This document shows positions 44,905 to 57,729 of a DNA stretch of 64,000 nucleotides, in pieces. Each line of letters begins with the position of its first letter. The first letter of the stretch is position 1. The stretch comes from Isoetes taiwanensis (lineage: Eukaryota > Streptophyta > Lycopodiopsida > Isoetales > Isoetaceae). A program made the position numbers and the translations under genes. The stretch lies in NCBI GenBank assembly GCA_021234155.1, contig JAJEKV010000058.1, positions 135,814 through 199,813 of the forward strand, written 5' to 3'. The notes beneath the pieces are model-generated. The model was not told the DNA's origin, did not search any database, and worked only from the letters and a program-made list of their open reading frames with translations.

Positions 44905-45235
44905 AAACTCCCTCTCCATCAATTACATTTGCATACATTGTTGAATACTTCATTTGCAGCTCATTTGGGGTCTTGCTTGATTTCTTATCCCATCGAGAAA
45001 ATCTATTGAAGATACAATGTGCCCAGTCTCATCGCGTAAACATTACTGCATCGCACATATATTTTCCTACGAAGGATTTTCCCTAAAAAACCCAAAAGGG
45101 CAGGGTTTTGTTAATCCTAGTAGTAAAGTTTGTGCTGCTATGTGCACCTACTATTTGGCATTTATTGCTACACATTGTATTATGTCCCATAGATCAGTTG
45201 ATCTCCGAGGATGTTAAAAACCAATTCAATTCAAT
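44905..45235 (+). mobile_element. LINE 3' tail (second + strand copy)
   Basis: It aligns with 21,650-21,970: CATCAATTACATTT, TTGTTGAATACTTCATTT, TTTTCCCTAAAAAACCC, TTTATTGCTACACATTG, CCCATAG, TGATCTCCGAGGA and a terminal AATTCAATTC. It abuts, in opposite orientation, the RT fragment at 44,560-44,895. The two therefore either come from different LINEs or one piece has been inverted. Confidence 0.65.
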
Positions 45236-45239
45236 AAAA

Positions 45240-48200
45240 AACTAGCCCTATCTATTGTTGTTTTTCTCATTTATCCAATGCTACAATGACTTTTTGCCTT
45301 CTATAGCATAATTTTTGAAAGGAAGAGTTGAAATCGGCATAGATTCCATTTGTTTATGGTCCACATTACCTTTTAACTAAGCAATCCCACATAACTAACT
45401 AACTTTATTTATTAGAGTAGTATACATGCGATCTATATTCGATATTTGAGATCAAAGTGAATTAACATGAGAATATTATTGATTTTTAAATGAACCTAAA
45501 TCATGTGGACCAATAATAGTCAGTGAATATAGCAATGTATCTTTATATTTTTTAAAAATAGCTTCTCATATATTTTTTTCATTCTTTTTTACATTGGTTT
45601 TATAACTTGAGATATTTCAGAAATATGACTTTAGGAGGTCACAACCCAAAGCATAGACGCAAAAATCTATAAAAGATATAATTTAACAAATAACTTGCTA
45701 CCAATGCTAGAAAATTGAATCCAAGCTTCAAAATCATGCATATTAAATATTTTTAGTGACTAGAATAGCTTATGAGCTTTTTATGTCTCAAAATTAGAAC
45801 TACAAGAGGATTCATATATCTTTAGAATAATGCAAAAGATTTTCTTGAAATGCATGACTTAATAATGAAGAATTTGTGTGAGAAGATTCTTTTGTATTTC
45901 GAGAACATGGGTTTTGTTTGAGCATGGTCTTCTTAAATGTGTTATCCTTCCTTTTTTTCATTTACACTTTATTTATGGTCCTTGGTTGAAGAAAAAGGGG
46001 TGAAAATCAAACATTCGACTATGCATTGAACCTTCCTTTCTTAACAGATTAGAAAGGAAAAAAAAGAATGTTTCAAGGTTTCATGACGTCTGAGCCTACC
46101 ATTAAGACAATTTTGTTTAAGTGCATGGAAATAAGCTTAAGATATAGCAATTGTATACAACTTATGAATATAGATATATTCGAAACCAACATGTACTTTG
46201 TATGATAATCTTGAAAAGAAGTGCACATGAGGGATAAAGCCTTAATAAACCCGTGCCAGGTTGTAGGCATTAAACTGTGGCGTTAAACACCTTGAAATTT
46301 TGTAATAAAAATGATTATCTTAATTAGAGCTTTTGATCCTCTAGTTGATGTCAAAATTTTGAGCTATCATTGTTGTATAGTCCTTAAAATATGCACATAG
46401 TTTGTCAAGTCCAACGACATCACAGGACACAAAACACATTCAAGTCACGCCAATTTAATTTTTTTTAGTTGCGGTTATTGTAATTTTTAATTTTTAAATC
46501 TTGGATGCATGTGTAAAACTTATAGCTACAGGTTTCCTCATTTGTTAATGGATGCTTAGTATTGAAAGAACTCTATCCCTATGCATGTTTACATAAATGA
46601 TTAAATAAGCAAGGTACTTATCTCCATTGCACTAATTTTCTTTACCTAAATGCTTCAATAAGTTAAGTGTTTGTGATGATGAATAAAAATGACGTCCTTC
46701 AATAAAAAAAAAAAGTATTTGTCTCCATTGCACTGACTTCGTCAATAATCAACAGTGCTAAATTGTGAGTTTTCATAAGCACATAAAAAAACATCCACAT
46801 GTGTAAGTCTTGAAGCAAAATATTCCTAAGAGCACTCACTATTGTATTATGAAGACATATAATGAGAGGGCACCATGCATGCCAACCACTTTCAAATCCA
46901 TATTACATGCTGATTTATCTAATACATGTTTTTATATGGACCTAGGTATCGAATGCTCAGCTGGAGCAATCAATCAATAATTTGCATGGTTCAATGACAT
47001 CATTTGACGTGAACTTGGATGAATGCCCTAACATCACGCTCCCACAATTGAATGCACTTCAAGCTATACTTAGCCCTAAATGAGCAGGCTAACAACATAT
47101 TCTTGCTTTTTAGTTCAATTCTATCATACGTACAAAAATTACGAGAAAGAAAATAGAAGTTCACATCCATATGAGATGCTTTCTGGATGGTGTGATTAAA
47201 ACCACGATCGCGGCTTAGATATTGGTGGATGTATGATACCTTTGGCTCTTGGCTATAGTTGGAGCTAGATTTGCTCTCATATAGGCTGGCTGCTCTTGGG
47301 TAATGATTGATGGTTTGTCTTGGGGGATTTCAATCCTTCTTTTGTTTTTCACATATGAAATTGTTGCCAAAGTAATTAGAATCGGATGCTTTGTGAATGC
47401 AAGTGTCCCGGAGTCTGTTTGATTTCTAGGAGTATTGTGGCAAGATTGAGACATGAATCCCTTGGATTGTTTCTATTTTATTTGCCAACTATAGTGCATT
47501 GGTGTTGGTATGAGAGGCTGAAGCCTACGAATGTAAAAAAGCGTTAGCAAATATATTAAGTAAACTCTTGCCTTTCGAGTCAGGTACCAATATTTGCGAT
47601 TAAGTTGCATTCTAGGTTTTTCTTGCGGTCTGACATCGGCATGCTTTTGCCACTTAATAGGTAGTATTATTAAGATTTCTAACTGCTTGCAAGCAGCACA
47701 AGATTTGAGTATTAATCTTGGGATTGTGTTTTGATTGTCTGCTCAGCTTTAAGCATTTTTTTCAGGTAACGTGCTATTATATAGGATTCTTTCTTATGGC
47801 ATTTTCAACTCTTAATATGGTCACTGTTGTGTAGCTCAATCCACATGGCAATAAATGTGAAGCGTTTAAAAAATTAAAGACACGTAATTCTACACTTTCA
47901 TTTCAAAGTGGCACAAACCATTGAAATTTACAAAAGCGGTGTTGGATGGAGGTTCTGTGGATGATCACATGGCTTGCGATGGTAAAGAACATAGAGGGCA
48001 GAAATTTGCAGTAGTTTGCAGTCTGGTATGAAATAGCAAAGAAGCTTTTCAGTCTTTTCCTATAAAGATAATGTAAAACCGGCTCTGCTTTCTCGGTAGA
48101 TAAAGCGTACACTGTTGTAGGAATCAAGTATGTTGCTACTCCATCAATTATCTGGGAACGCTTTGGGGAATGTGAGGAAGTTTTCTCGCCAAATCCTTAA

Positions 48201-49010
48201 TCAACATTCATGGGGTATTCCTGCATAATCATAGCAAGCAAGACAAGTAGCCGTGAACCTTAGTCTTGGAGTTCATCTTTTCCTGTATTCTTACAGCAAG
48301 ACAAGTAGACATATAGATTGGTTTTAAATTTGGGTTGCTTCTCATGACATTCTTGCAAGTCTAGAAAGGTAATGTCGGGATGCTATCCTACATTATTTGC
48401 CATTGTTCTCTCCGCGTCACTATTACTTCATCTATACCAATTTTTTTTATTTGCCTTTTATTTTGTTTGTAGTCATAAGCCTGAGATACTATTCAAGGAA
48501 AGCCCCTCAAAGCTCTTTCGCGTGGAGTGCTATTTAGGGCAGCAGGAGGTCTTGTCGTTTTAAGTGATGGCATCAGAGTATTTATGAAGACTCCTCAAAC
48601 TTCAGGAAACACATCACTACAATTGTTTTGTGAACAATCACATGGGAATGATCCGCAATTGAACAATCACATGTAAAACCCACCTGCTTGATTGGAGCAG
48701 TTTACTAATTACCATAGACTAAAAATAGCGTAACATGCAAATGCAAGCCATTCTTTGTCAACAAGAAAACAAAGAAAATTATAAGGGTAACCTACAGCAC
48801 TTGAGGTTTCTTCGAGAAACCTTGGTGGCGTGGAGTTATATACATAACTTGAGCCAAGAAACAAATTAATGTTGTCTTACCATGTTTGGGCCAAAACGAG
48901 AAATACATACATATTTATACGAAACACAAAAATGTAATGAAAATTAATCTTGCATCATTTTTGAAGTCGGCTGATGTTTATGAAATAAGCATATAAGAAA
49001 AAGAAAGGCA
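45240..49010. other. 3.8 kb without recognisable genes
   Basis: Strongly AT-rich with short A runs (for example at about 46,704). The open frames are below 80 codons and show no family signature. Small direct repeats occur at about 48,235/48,294 (AGCAAGACAAGTAG) and about 48,630/48,663 (GAACAATCACATG). Confidence 0.45.
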
Positions 49011-49012
49011 TT

Positions 49013-49575
49013 TGGGAGTGCAGGTTGGGAACTCACGGAAGGCGACCTCTGTGTGAGGACGTGGATCTACTTGAGGAGTCAGGGGGACTATGTCGCGGGA
49101 TTTCTTTGAAGAGAAGAAGAGAAGTGAGAACAAATGAGAGAAAGGTGATAAGCTTCCTTGATATCAATGATGAAAATACATGAGCTCTACATAATGAGAG
49201 AAAAGCTGAAAGGAGACAAGACTCAAAACTCATCCTAAAACTTATGAGGCTAACTCTACTATTATATATGGTACAATGGCCTTGGGCCCAATATAGACAC
49301 TCGGTGATCTCGGTGCGGAGCTCACGGAAGGAGCGATTCTTGAGGAATGTTGGTGATTGCCTCTTGAAGTGCCTAGAATCCTTGTGTATTTGTGAGCGGT
49401 GTGAGGGCGATCACTTGTCACGGCGCCTCTGTGAGGCCAAAGGCTTTTATTTGCTGCGTGGCACCTTAGTCTTACGTGGATGCTTGGATATGGGCAGAGT
49501 GGTTGGTAGGATCTTTGAGTGACACAGTGCGGCGTATGCATGAATAGTCTGTGCAGGGGCCACCGGGGACTAACA
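49013..49575 (-). repeat. 3' LTR of the family I element (second copy)
   Basis: On the - strand it begins TGTTAGTCCCCGG at 49,575, directly after the polypurine tract. It ends in AACCTGCACTCCCA at 49,013. It aligns over its length with 59,093-59,693 and with 5,402-5,993. A conserved TATA-like box (- strand ATATATAAT) lies at about 49,261-49,270 and may be the promoter TATA. Confidence 0.85.
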
Positions 49576-49587
49576 CTCCCACCCCCA
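49576..49587 (-). promoter_or_regulatory. Polypurine tract before the 3' LTR
   Basis: On the - strand TGGGGGTGGGAG immediately precedes TGTTAG. The purine run, its position and its match to the tract at 5,391-5,401 make this the plus-strand primer site. Confidence 0.8.
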
Positions 49588-49589
49588 TA

Positions 49590-52500
49590 GCGACACTCGA
49601 GTGGGGAGGCGTTTGGACGGGGAAGCCATCGATGCGAAAGTGATCCTCGGGAAGGGTGAGGCCGGGCTCCATTGATGCTGGTGATGAGATCTTGGCGTGA
49701 TTGAAGAGCTTGAGGTGTGTCTTGGCAAGGCGAGGTCGGCATCAATAAAGCGAAGGCGTACCATGTCTTCAAGATGCGGTAGGCGTCTGAAGAATATCGC
49801 GACCTCCATGAGGAGGCAGTGCGAAGGCCAAAAGCAGCAGCATTTGGATTCTGATGAAAAATGGGGCGTACCCGATTTAAGGAGGTGAGCAAAATGCATT
49901 TTGAGAGGCGGTATAAAATCACGCGAAGATGGAGCCGAGGAAGGGTCGAGGGTGATGTGGAGCGTTACGCAAAAGAAGATTGTAATTGTTGAACCATGAA
50001 AGCGCATCAGCGGTTGTTTGCCAACCAGCTCACATTAGCAATGTAGATCAATTTGTGGTGTTGTCGAGTAGCACCTTCTTCCCAATGTATTCCCGTGAAC
50101 AAAGCGTGGATCCCACCAGGAAGTCCGTCGAGGTCACGAGGTGGTGTCCATTGCATGACCATCCATGACATTGGTCCAAGGAAAGCCAATCGAGGAAATT
50201 AGGAACACGGGGAGCGTGGAGGTACACCCGGGGAAGCATGGGAGAAGGAACCATGCGGGCATTGGGTTGTGACGATCTCCACTGAATTAGTACGACAAGA
50301 TGGATCCGGTGCACGACACGGCCCGATCCCCGAAGCGGTGAGAGTTGGCGGAGGCTATCCCATCACAATGAGGGGCCCAGCGTCTTGCTATCAAGCAGGC
50401 ACATGGCGATTGCCTTAACCCGGCGAGGTGCTGCATATAGACTTGTGCATAAGGAAGATCTTGGGATGTCAGAGATACTTCTGATTTGTTCTGTAGCAAG
50501 CTTACCCGAGAGAGATAAATGATTGGCAAACTCGGGCATATACTCTGATGAAAAGTTTGGAGTACGGCGGATCCATAAGATAGAGTTATTTATCACAGAA
50601 GAAGCACCCATTGCCTTGATAAGTCACCACCAGAGCGAGTTAGGCGTGGCCCATTGCCGAAATTTTCTGTGTATCGCAGGATAGAAATCATGAAAAGAAA
50701 TATAAGCCATAGAATTTGAACCGCGGAAGGAGTAGAGAAAATTAGGGATCGGCCGCGATTGTATGGGATCAAAAGACAACAAGGGCACAACACAACCTTG
50801 TCTTCAATGGAGGATTCACGGCCGTCAGAAAAATCGGCCCAGCGCTTTCGATGCTGGGATATCCACCGGAACCATCCGGTGCGTGCCGCTTTGAAAGGAA
50901 GAGGGTGGCGTCGAGCAACCACATAATCATGATAGCGAGGGAGGAGGGGCTGGGAAGTCCAAGCGGCATTCTGTGAAAATTGAAGTCACGGAAGCGTCAA
51001 GTTTGGTTTGAGCCTCATCCATGAGGCCGAATAACTTCTTTGCAAGCTATTTATTCGAGATCAGGATCCTATTGTCCTTTTTCAAGTAGAATTGGCCCGG
51101 TCATGAGACCATACGGAAGAAGGATTGACACAGGAGGAAGATTTCCCCAGGTGTATTGAGGCGAAACGCGGCAATCTAAAGCGTCGCCAGTATTTTGTTT
51201 ACGCACCGGTAAGTGATCTTGAAGAGGTGATCACGAGAGATGCGTGTAGAAAGGCGGAGCGATCAAGGAGGCAACGGAAAGGCATCTCCGGGCGGAAAGA
51301 TTTTTGAGAACTTGAGTGCGAAAGTTTTCACCGCGGTTAGAGTCCTGAGAGCGTGAGTTTAGCAATATCTTCATCCCTTGGTACTTTCGGGGAGGGCAGC
51401 TTTGGACTTATTTATTATCCAAGAGGTCCCGAATTTGATTTGGGTGAGCTTCTTGTCTATAAGTTGGCTGGCTGAGCTTGTATTCTTGAGATCCGCATGA
51501 GCACGTAAAGAGAGCTTCATGCTTGTCTTGAGGTGGCCTCAAGGTTGCAACTTGAAGTGATTCGCGACTTGAAGGTCTTAGTGTCTTACTCTCTGAGGCC
51601 TCTAAGATTGCCCAGATTGAACCAGCTCATAAAAGTCTTGGGATCTGTAACTTAAGTGCACAGCGGCTTGAGCATCCTAGCGATCTTGATACAACAAGCG
51701 AGGGTGTTGTGGTGGTGGAGTAGGCATTTGCAGTGTGGGAGGTTTGTGAAAAATGGTGTGAAGTGGATGTATGGCCGGAGGAAGAGGCAGTGACGCCAGG
51801 TGTGGCTGTGGTCATGACCAGGGGGAAGATGGGGCGTGATGTGTGCCAACTTGGTGATTGGCGGAAGGGAGGTGGAGAGTATGAGGAGGTGGTGGTGTGG
51901 GAGGGAAGTAATGGCCGGATGGGGGCTTGAGGTGCCCTCCCACGAAGCGCTTTCCGAAATGGAAGTGGTACCGGCGGTCCATTTCTTGGAGAAAACGATA
52001 GAACATCATTTTGGGGCCAATCTATGTAGTGCTTGGAGTGTGTAGCGATGGGACCAGGTTATAGAAACTTTATTGATATAGGTGTTCTTGATAGAATACC
52101 AATTTCGCCACAAAAAAATTTTACAAGGTCTCATGAGGGCTTGTCGATGATATTGGTGTTGAGACGATGGACATTGAAGGCGTGATGATAAGCGGTGCAC
52201 CAAACTACGTGACATCAATATCCTGTATAGCAGACCATGATACACACAAAAGAGGTGTGCAAGGGAATATGAAATACCTCGAAATCAAATGTTGAGTGGA
52301 GAATGAAATAGTGGTGCCATCGACCACTTGCGTGGTGTACCCTTACTTGACATTAACAATATTGTGATGAGCTTCTTTATAGCCCCAGGCGAGTTGGGCC
52401 GGAAGTTCCATTGAGAAAATTAAGTAAAACTGGTGTCGTTAGTGACATCTTTATTAGAGACCAACAAAGGGCCCATGGAAAGAGTGAAGCGTCAAGAAGG

Positions 52501-53400
52501 ATCTGAGATGCAAAAGTAGGATCCTTGGGGCGGTAGCTTGAAGTGTAGAAATCGTGGGGCTGACCATGAGAATGATTTGCGGGAAGCGGAGAGAGATGCC
52601 AAAGGCGGGAAGGCAGTCGAGCCGCGAGGAGGATGAGAAGCGGAGGAGCGAAAGGTTTGTTTAAGAGGCACAATTGGAGGTGAAGAGGTATGAAGAGTGT
52701 GAAGCGGGGAATGGATTGATGATGCCGGTGTGTCAGAGATCACGAGAAGAAGGGGATTGAGAAGCAAAATTTGGCTAAGTCCCCAAAGCGTAGGGAGAAG
52801 CAATGGGCCGGTGAGGATGAAAGATGCATTGAAAAGAAAAGATCGGATGTAATGACGGATGGCAAGGACACCCATTAATGTTGACCAGTGAAAGAAGGAA
52901 GGGGCATTCAATCTTGGCAACTTCGAAGTGGGATATCATTAAAGGAATGTGTCGAGAAGGTACCATGGCTAGATATCTGTGATGCAAAGCAGTTCTCTTT
53001 TTAGAAGCTTGACCTTGCATTGCAACCCGTTGGTGATTTATTGTGATTGGTCCGCGTCGACAGGGGTCCTCGATTGGCTATATAAGGCAAAGCGAGAGAA
53101 AGGAAGGCATCCGTCAAACTCGGTATGTTCTTCTTTGGTTTGAGCGAAGATTGCACCATCTTGAAGCCGAAGCGTCGAGAAGTGGATCACACAGCAAGAT
53201 AGGCTATGCGGATCTCTGGCGCCACAGCCATTGGCATTCGCATGGGCGAGCTGGTGTCGCAGGGATGGAATTTCGAACATCAGGCAGAGATAACCAGCGG
53301 GATGGAGAATTAGTTGCACCGCCAGTTGGGATCCGGGAAGCCGAACCTCTACCATCTCCTCGCATCACCTCTGCTCTAACTTGGGAGTAGAGGGTTTTCT
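49590..53400 (-). other. Post-integrase region of family I (second copy)
   Basis: The region between integrase and the polypurine tract aligns by eye with 1,690-5,388 (+). Open pieces include 52,920-52,492 (142 codons), 53,355-53,038 (105 codons), 50,922-50,593 (109 codons) and 49,922-49,242 (226 codons, the last running into the LTR). Recoverable residue strings include YVVARRHPLPFK, GWFRWISQHRKRWADF (about 50,890), DADLALPRHT and QALQSRQDLI (about 49,700). The last of these matches ALGQRQDLI in the other copy. No known family is assigned. Plant gypsy elements with an additional ORF in this position are known, but I cannot link this one to them. Confidence 0.6.
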
Positions 53401-53599
53401 TAGGACTTAGTAGATAGGGCTCACGAGCGTTTTTGTATATAAGGCGGTGCCCATAGCGGAAATAAATTTGTACATTTTGTAAAAAATTCTCACTATAATA
53501 TAATCTCTGTAGCCTTTCTAGTTACTTTACAGCGAATTGTTTGATTAAGATTGTCTGTGTTGGGATATTTCACTACGTGTCTTTGAAATGCTTTGAGAC

Positions 53600-54440
53600 G
53601 AAAACCATTAACTAATGTAGGTAATGGAGTGCCATCTAATTAGAGTTGGAAGCGCTTGGTCGAACCACTTGAACAATTTGATAGGAGGCCAAGCCAACGA
53701 AACTTTAGTTTACGGGAAAATTTTTTGTACTGGAATCATAAGAAGAACCAAATCTCCTTGTTTGAATGTTTTTGTCTTCAAGCGTTTGTCATCATAAAAG
53801 ATTTTTTGCAAGCTGTTATGCAGAAGAACAAGAATATAAGCATCCCTGCGAAGTTCATCCATTTGTTCTAATTGATAGACCCAGTTCTTTGAGGCGGTGG
53901 TGGATTATGAGCGTGCTTGATTGAAACGGGTGTTGGAAGAATGAATTCAAAGGGCATGAGAGCTACGACCATAAACCAATTTTAAAGAGTGTGGCCGTAG
54001 CAATCTTGAAACAGTATTGTAGGCCCAAAAGAAGCATAGGAAGTTTTGTGCGCCAATGCAATGCTTGGGAAGCGTCACAAATTTTCCTAGCGAGAATGGT
54101 GACCAGAGTTTTTGTTGGGGCTTTAGTAACCAACTACCTTGAGGATAGTAAGGTGTGCTCTTGTGATGATGTATCGAATATCCGTCGGCTCTTTGACCCG
54201 TATGATTGATGAAATGAGCGCGCGATCGATCCAGCGACGACCTTGACTCCGTGGGGCGGTAGGAATACGTGATGATTTGTTGATAAGGGACTCACGGCTG
54301 TGCCTGCGGCCGGTGTTATGCAGGTGCACAAGCTTCCGCCCATTTGGTGGCGTGGTCGGTGAGAACGGGATGTATAGAACGCAGGTGTCTGTAGCGGGAA
54401 GTCGATAGGTCCCACAGTCCATTACATTTCTTTGAAGGGA
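53600..54440 (-). pseudogene. Integrase of the family I element
   Basis: The - strand reads CNGLWDLSTS and GPIDFPLQTP (about 54,415), VLTDHATKWAEAC (about 54,350) and HFINH (about 54,205). It continues with KSTPYYPQGSW (about 54,160-54,130) and the GPY-like WLASYQIVQVV (about 53,690). It ends with a MALHYL(H) and LMVF block that the copy at 1,445-1,480 also has. Blocks are spread over all three frames. The residue after the HFINH block shows the same frame break as the other copy. Confidence 0.85.
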
Positions 54441-54949
54441 GGTAGGCGTGGCGGCCGGCGTCAAGGGAAAGGCGTCCGCGGTAGTGGAAGCGTCCCACCC
54501 TCACGGCAAGCGTCCTGCGTCGCGAGCGTGAAACGTGAGCATCTTTGAAGGCGTGGGCCAATAATGCGAAGCGAGAAAGAATTTTGCGTCGCGTGGTGTC
54601 ACCATGAAAATAGCCACCCGCAGAGCCCTTGATGAGCTTCTCGAGCGATGTGGAACTTCATGAGGGAGAACTACTGGCGTGGGGATGGTATCCTTACACC
54701 TTTTTGTAGAGATGTCAGAAGCAACCATGGGTAGTCACGGACCTCTTTCGGAGAAAATTGATGGCGGCAGAGTTATGCGGCTTGGCGAGGAGAAGGCGTC
54801 TCATCTTACGGTGGAAAGCACTGTGAGAATGCGCTGAAATCATGGAACCAATGTGGGGTATTCTTGAAGTGACTAAAAGAGGCGAGCATCGGGGAAAGGC
54901 GTCTGAGACTCGATTCAGGGGATCATCACGTGTGTATGCGTGAAAGATA

Positions 54950-55540
54950 ATCGGGGCGACATGAGATTTGCGGCCTTATGAGCGATTTCAAAAGGAGCAA
55001 ATTCTTGGAAGAAGGACTAACGAGCAATGCGACCGATGGGGCGTGGATTTGTTGATCAAATAGAAGTGCTTGGTGAAATTTACAAAGAACTTGATTTATT
55101 TGCCCAAAAGGTAATAGCGGGCGTTGGACCTGAGAAAATGAGACCCAAAGCTTCGCGCTCAGGTAGCGGGAATAGTTCTTCCCAGTGAGTGGGATTTTTA
55201 ATTTGGCGTAGCGAATTCAGTTTTGTCGATTAATGGCAGCATCATATTCTTGAGAAACGACTCAATATGGCAATAGGAACATCGACATGAGCGGTAGAAA
55301 GGGCTTGTCCCATTGAGGGAGGAACAGAATGCAGAGTGCTGAGTAAGCAAAGCTTACGGTACATTTAGGCGGCCATACAGGAATTCAAGCCAGGTGGATT
55401 AAATCACCGTGAGTTTATGAATGGGATGCGCAATGTTTGCCGATCCGGTATGAAGGTAGGTAATAATTGACCTTTCCTAGGAAGAAGCGTGTCTCTCTTT
55501 GATATTAGGCTGAGTGCTTGAGCTTTTAGCACACAGCTGA
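54950..55540 (-). pseudogene. RNase H of the family I element
   Basis: FLGKVNYYLPS (about 55,485-55,455), then an HPIHKLT-like block (about 55,410) mark the RT-RNase H connection (family pattern: fLGkvnYYRrFIpn..p..kLT). EREALGLIF at 55,134-55,160 and a YYLLGNKF-like block (about 55,105) match the RNase H N-terminal strands ('EREaLamvfa..kfRhYLlGn.f.f.vDH'). Several frameshifts are needed. It follows RT directly, as expected. Confidence 0.75.
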
Positions 55541-55639
55541 TTTTAGCGAGGATCGTTGAGTGATTCACATACTAGCCGACAACATGGCCCTATGAGAACT
55601 TACCGGAAATTGGCCCTTAAAGGGTGCATTTCGAGGATT

Positions 55640-56330
55640 GAGACTATCTGGGACTCATCACATTTGAAAGGCAGTTCCAATTTATCAAATGAATTACGAT
55701 ATGGGCCCTTAGGCCCGAGAGAAGTCATCTTGAAAAATTTGCAAGAAGGATTTTCCTTTGTAGAGGAAATCATGAAAAAGCGGAGAGCATGATCGTTGAA
55801 ATGTTGAGAGTTGGATAATCAAAAGGAACCACCTTGTAGGCAAAAGTGCCCCGCGGTGGTGAAAGTAGTCTTGAAGTTGATCAATTCTTTGATGGAATCG
55901 ATTGCTTAGCGGAAAACCATCCATAAAGGTACATCTCATGTCCGGCCACTTCTTCCCGAGGCAGTGCAGCGAAGGGAAGTGGAAAATGATCGCAGCTCAG
56001 GTGGCACGATTGAGTTTAGATGGTCTACCGCAGGAGCCGCCGGATCTTACCATTATTAGCAAGACAATAGCGATAGAGGGCTCACCCATTGAATGTTTGA
56101 CCCGCATAGATCAAACTGCGGCAAGGGTTCATCAATTCGCCTTATTACGATCCGCGGTAATTGGGTTGAGCACATGCATGCGTTTACTACAGTAGATGCA
56201 TGTGATTTGGTAGGAATGGTGAGTTCCCCAAGCTTTTGTTGATTCCCAGCGGATCTTTGTAACTCAGTAATGTGTTTTGAATTTTTGAAGGCAGTGGCGG
56301 CCACTTATTCGATAGGGCCGGGAAGGTTTG
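55640..56330 (-). pseudogene. Reverse transcriptase of the family I element
   Basis: TFMDGFPLSNRFHQ (about 55,930) corresponds to the 'slDgfsGYnqi' block with the catalytic Asp kept. A TRWFLL piece (about 55,830) corresponds to 'y.vmPFGL'. STFQRSCSPLFHDFLYK (about 55,800) corresponds to 'AtFQraM..if.d.l'. FLQIFQDDFS (about 55,740) is the active-site block, with F-Q-D-D in place of Y-x-D-D. Both aspartates are present. The 5' part above 56,000 is hard to read. Confidence 0.8.
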
Positions 56331-56339
56331 TAACATCAC

Positions 56340-57700
56340 CAGACGGGTTGATTGTTGCCAACATCCACCATTTCGACTTGATCCCAGATATAGGAGGGTA
56401 TGACCGATTATCTGGACAATGTGTGCGAGGGAGGTTGGAGCTATAACGGATCGCGTGGCACGCACTGCGGTAAAAAGAGGATTCGCGGTGTCATCTAGCG
56501 ATGGATTGCTTCATGTGGCTGCGTGTCCATCAGCGAAGTTCTTTGGTGTGTCCCTTATCGAGAAGTGATCAGCAGCGTTGGATTGATTACAGAGGCAGGG
56601 TAGGGGTCAAGCAAGCGACCTGACACAGTCACGATCAAAGAGTCATTTCTCCCCAAGGATCGGCATATTGAGTGCAGGATAGCCAGGCCCGGTAGCGGTG
56701 CTGAACATTAAATATTACGGCGTCTTGAGTCGGTGTCGAGAGAGGGTTCCGCATTGTCCAAGCGGAAATGATCCGGCTTTGTTTGCAAGTCCATTGTGGC
56801 ATTGAGATGACCATGCGTGATGACCTAGCCCGGTCAGGTGGCGGTAATGGATACTCTTTGCTTGGCGGGAGAAAGGGGTCTCCCACCGGCATTTCATAGT
56901 CACTGGATCTTCACCCGACACCAGACTCCAAATTCCATGGGAAGCGGAGATCACCAATGTTGATGTGTAGAGATAGGTGTGGCGCCTTGAGGTCTAGAGT
57001 GATATAGCCATTAGCCAATTTGATGTCATATAGAACCGCGAAAGAGGTTGTGTGATGCCCACATTTGTTTTGCCGGAGTTTGTAGGTGATGAGATTGGTA
57101 CACTACCTCCGCCGATTTGAACATGGTTGACTTGCTGATTTCCGTTGCATGGGCCGTGAGGCATTAAGTATACGGCCCAACTAAAGCAGGTTGGGAATTA
57201 GTAGCTGGTCATGAGGCGAGTTGAGAGTTTTAAAATGGTTGCTGAGCTTAAGGGAATTTGATCTTGGCAAGCTCCTCTTGGAGTTCAAAATTTTATGAGA
57301 AAAAGTCTGCTTTGGTTCCAGTGCTTGAGTCTCTGCGTGTGAGGCGACAACCTAACTGGTAAGTCAACCTCGTACAATATTGCCAGGATATATACACGAG
57401 GCGTGGAGGTTGAGATATTTGAAGGTGGATGCGTGTCTTTGTTGAGCTTTCGAGAGTGGTAGCATGAACATTTATAATCTCCCGATGCCAATGCGTAATT
57501 GCGTGGTGAGAGCGCAGCGGTAGTAGTATGACCCCATTCTTGTGATTGTGCTTAGCGAGCTTTAGAAGGATCAAAAGGAGGTCGTTGGTTGGATCCGGTA
57601 GTTTGGTCTATTCTTTGATAGAGTTAAATTGGGCTACTTTTGAAGAGGTGGAGTACTGTGATAGTGCGTTTGGGGCGGGGTGTGGTTTGTACTTGATAAA
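56340..57700 (-). other. Interval between gag and RT of the family I element, protease not recognised
   Basis: The aspartic protease should lie here but I cannot point to a D-[ST]-G triad with confidence. Open pieces such as 56,892-56,635 (85 codons, MPVGDPFLPPSKEYPLPPPD) and 57,064-56,990 (DIKLANGYITLDL) look like genuine element sequence with frameshifts. Confidence 0.4.
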
Positions 57701-57729
57701 CCATTTTGTTCTTGAGCGATTGTGGGATG

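Noticed and set aside
49242-49922. 226-codon - strand open frame as a separate gene
   Set aside because: It crosses from the post-integrase region through the polypurine tract into the LTR. Only its first part can belong to the element's extra ORF.
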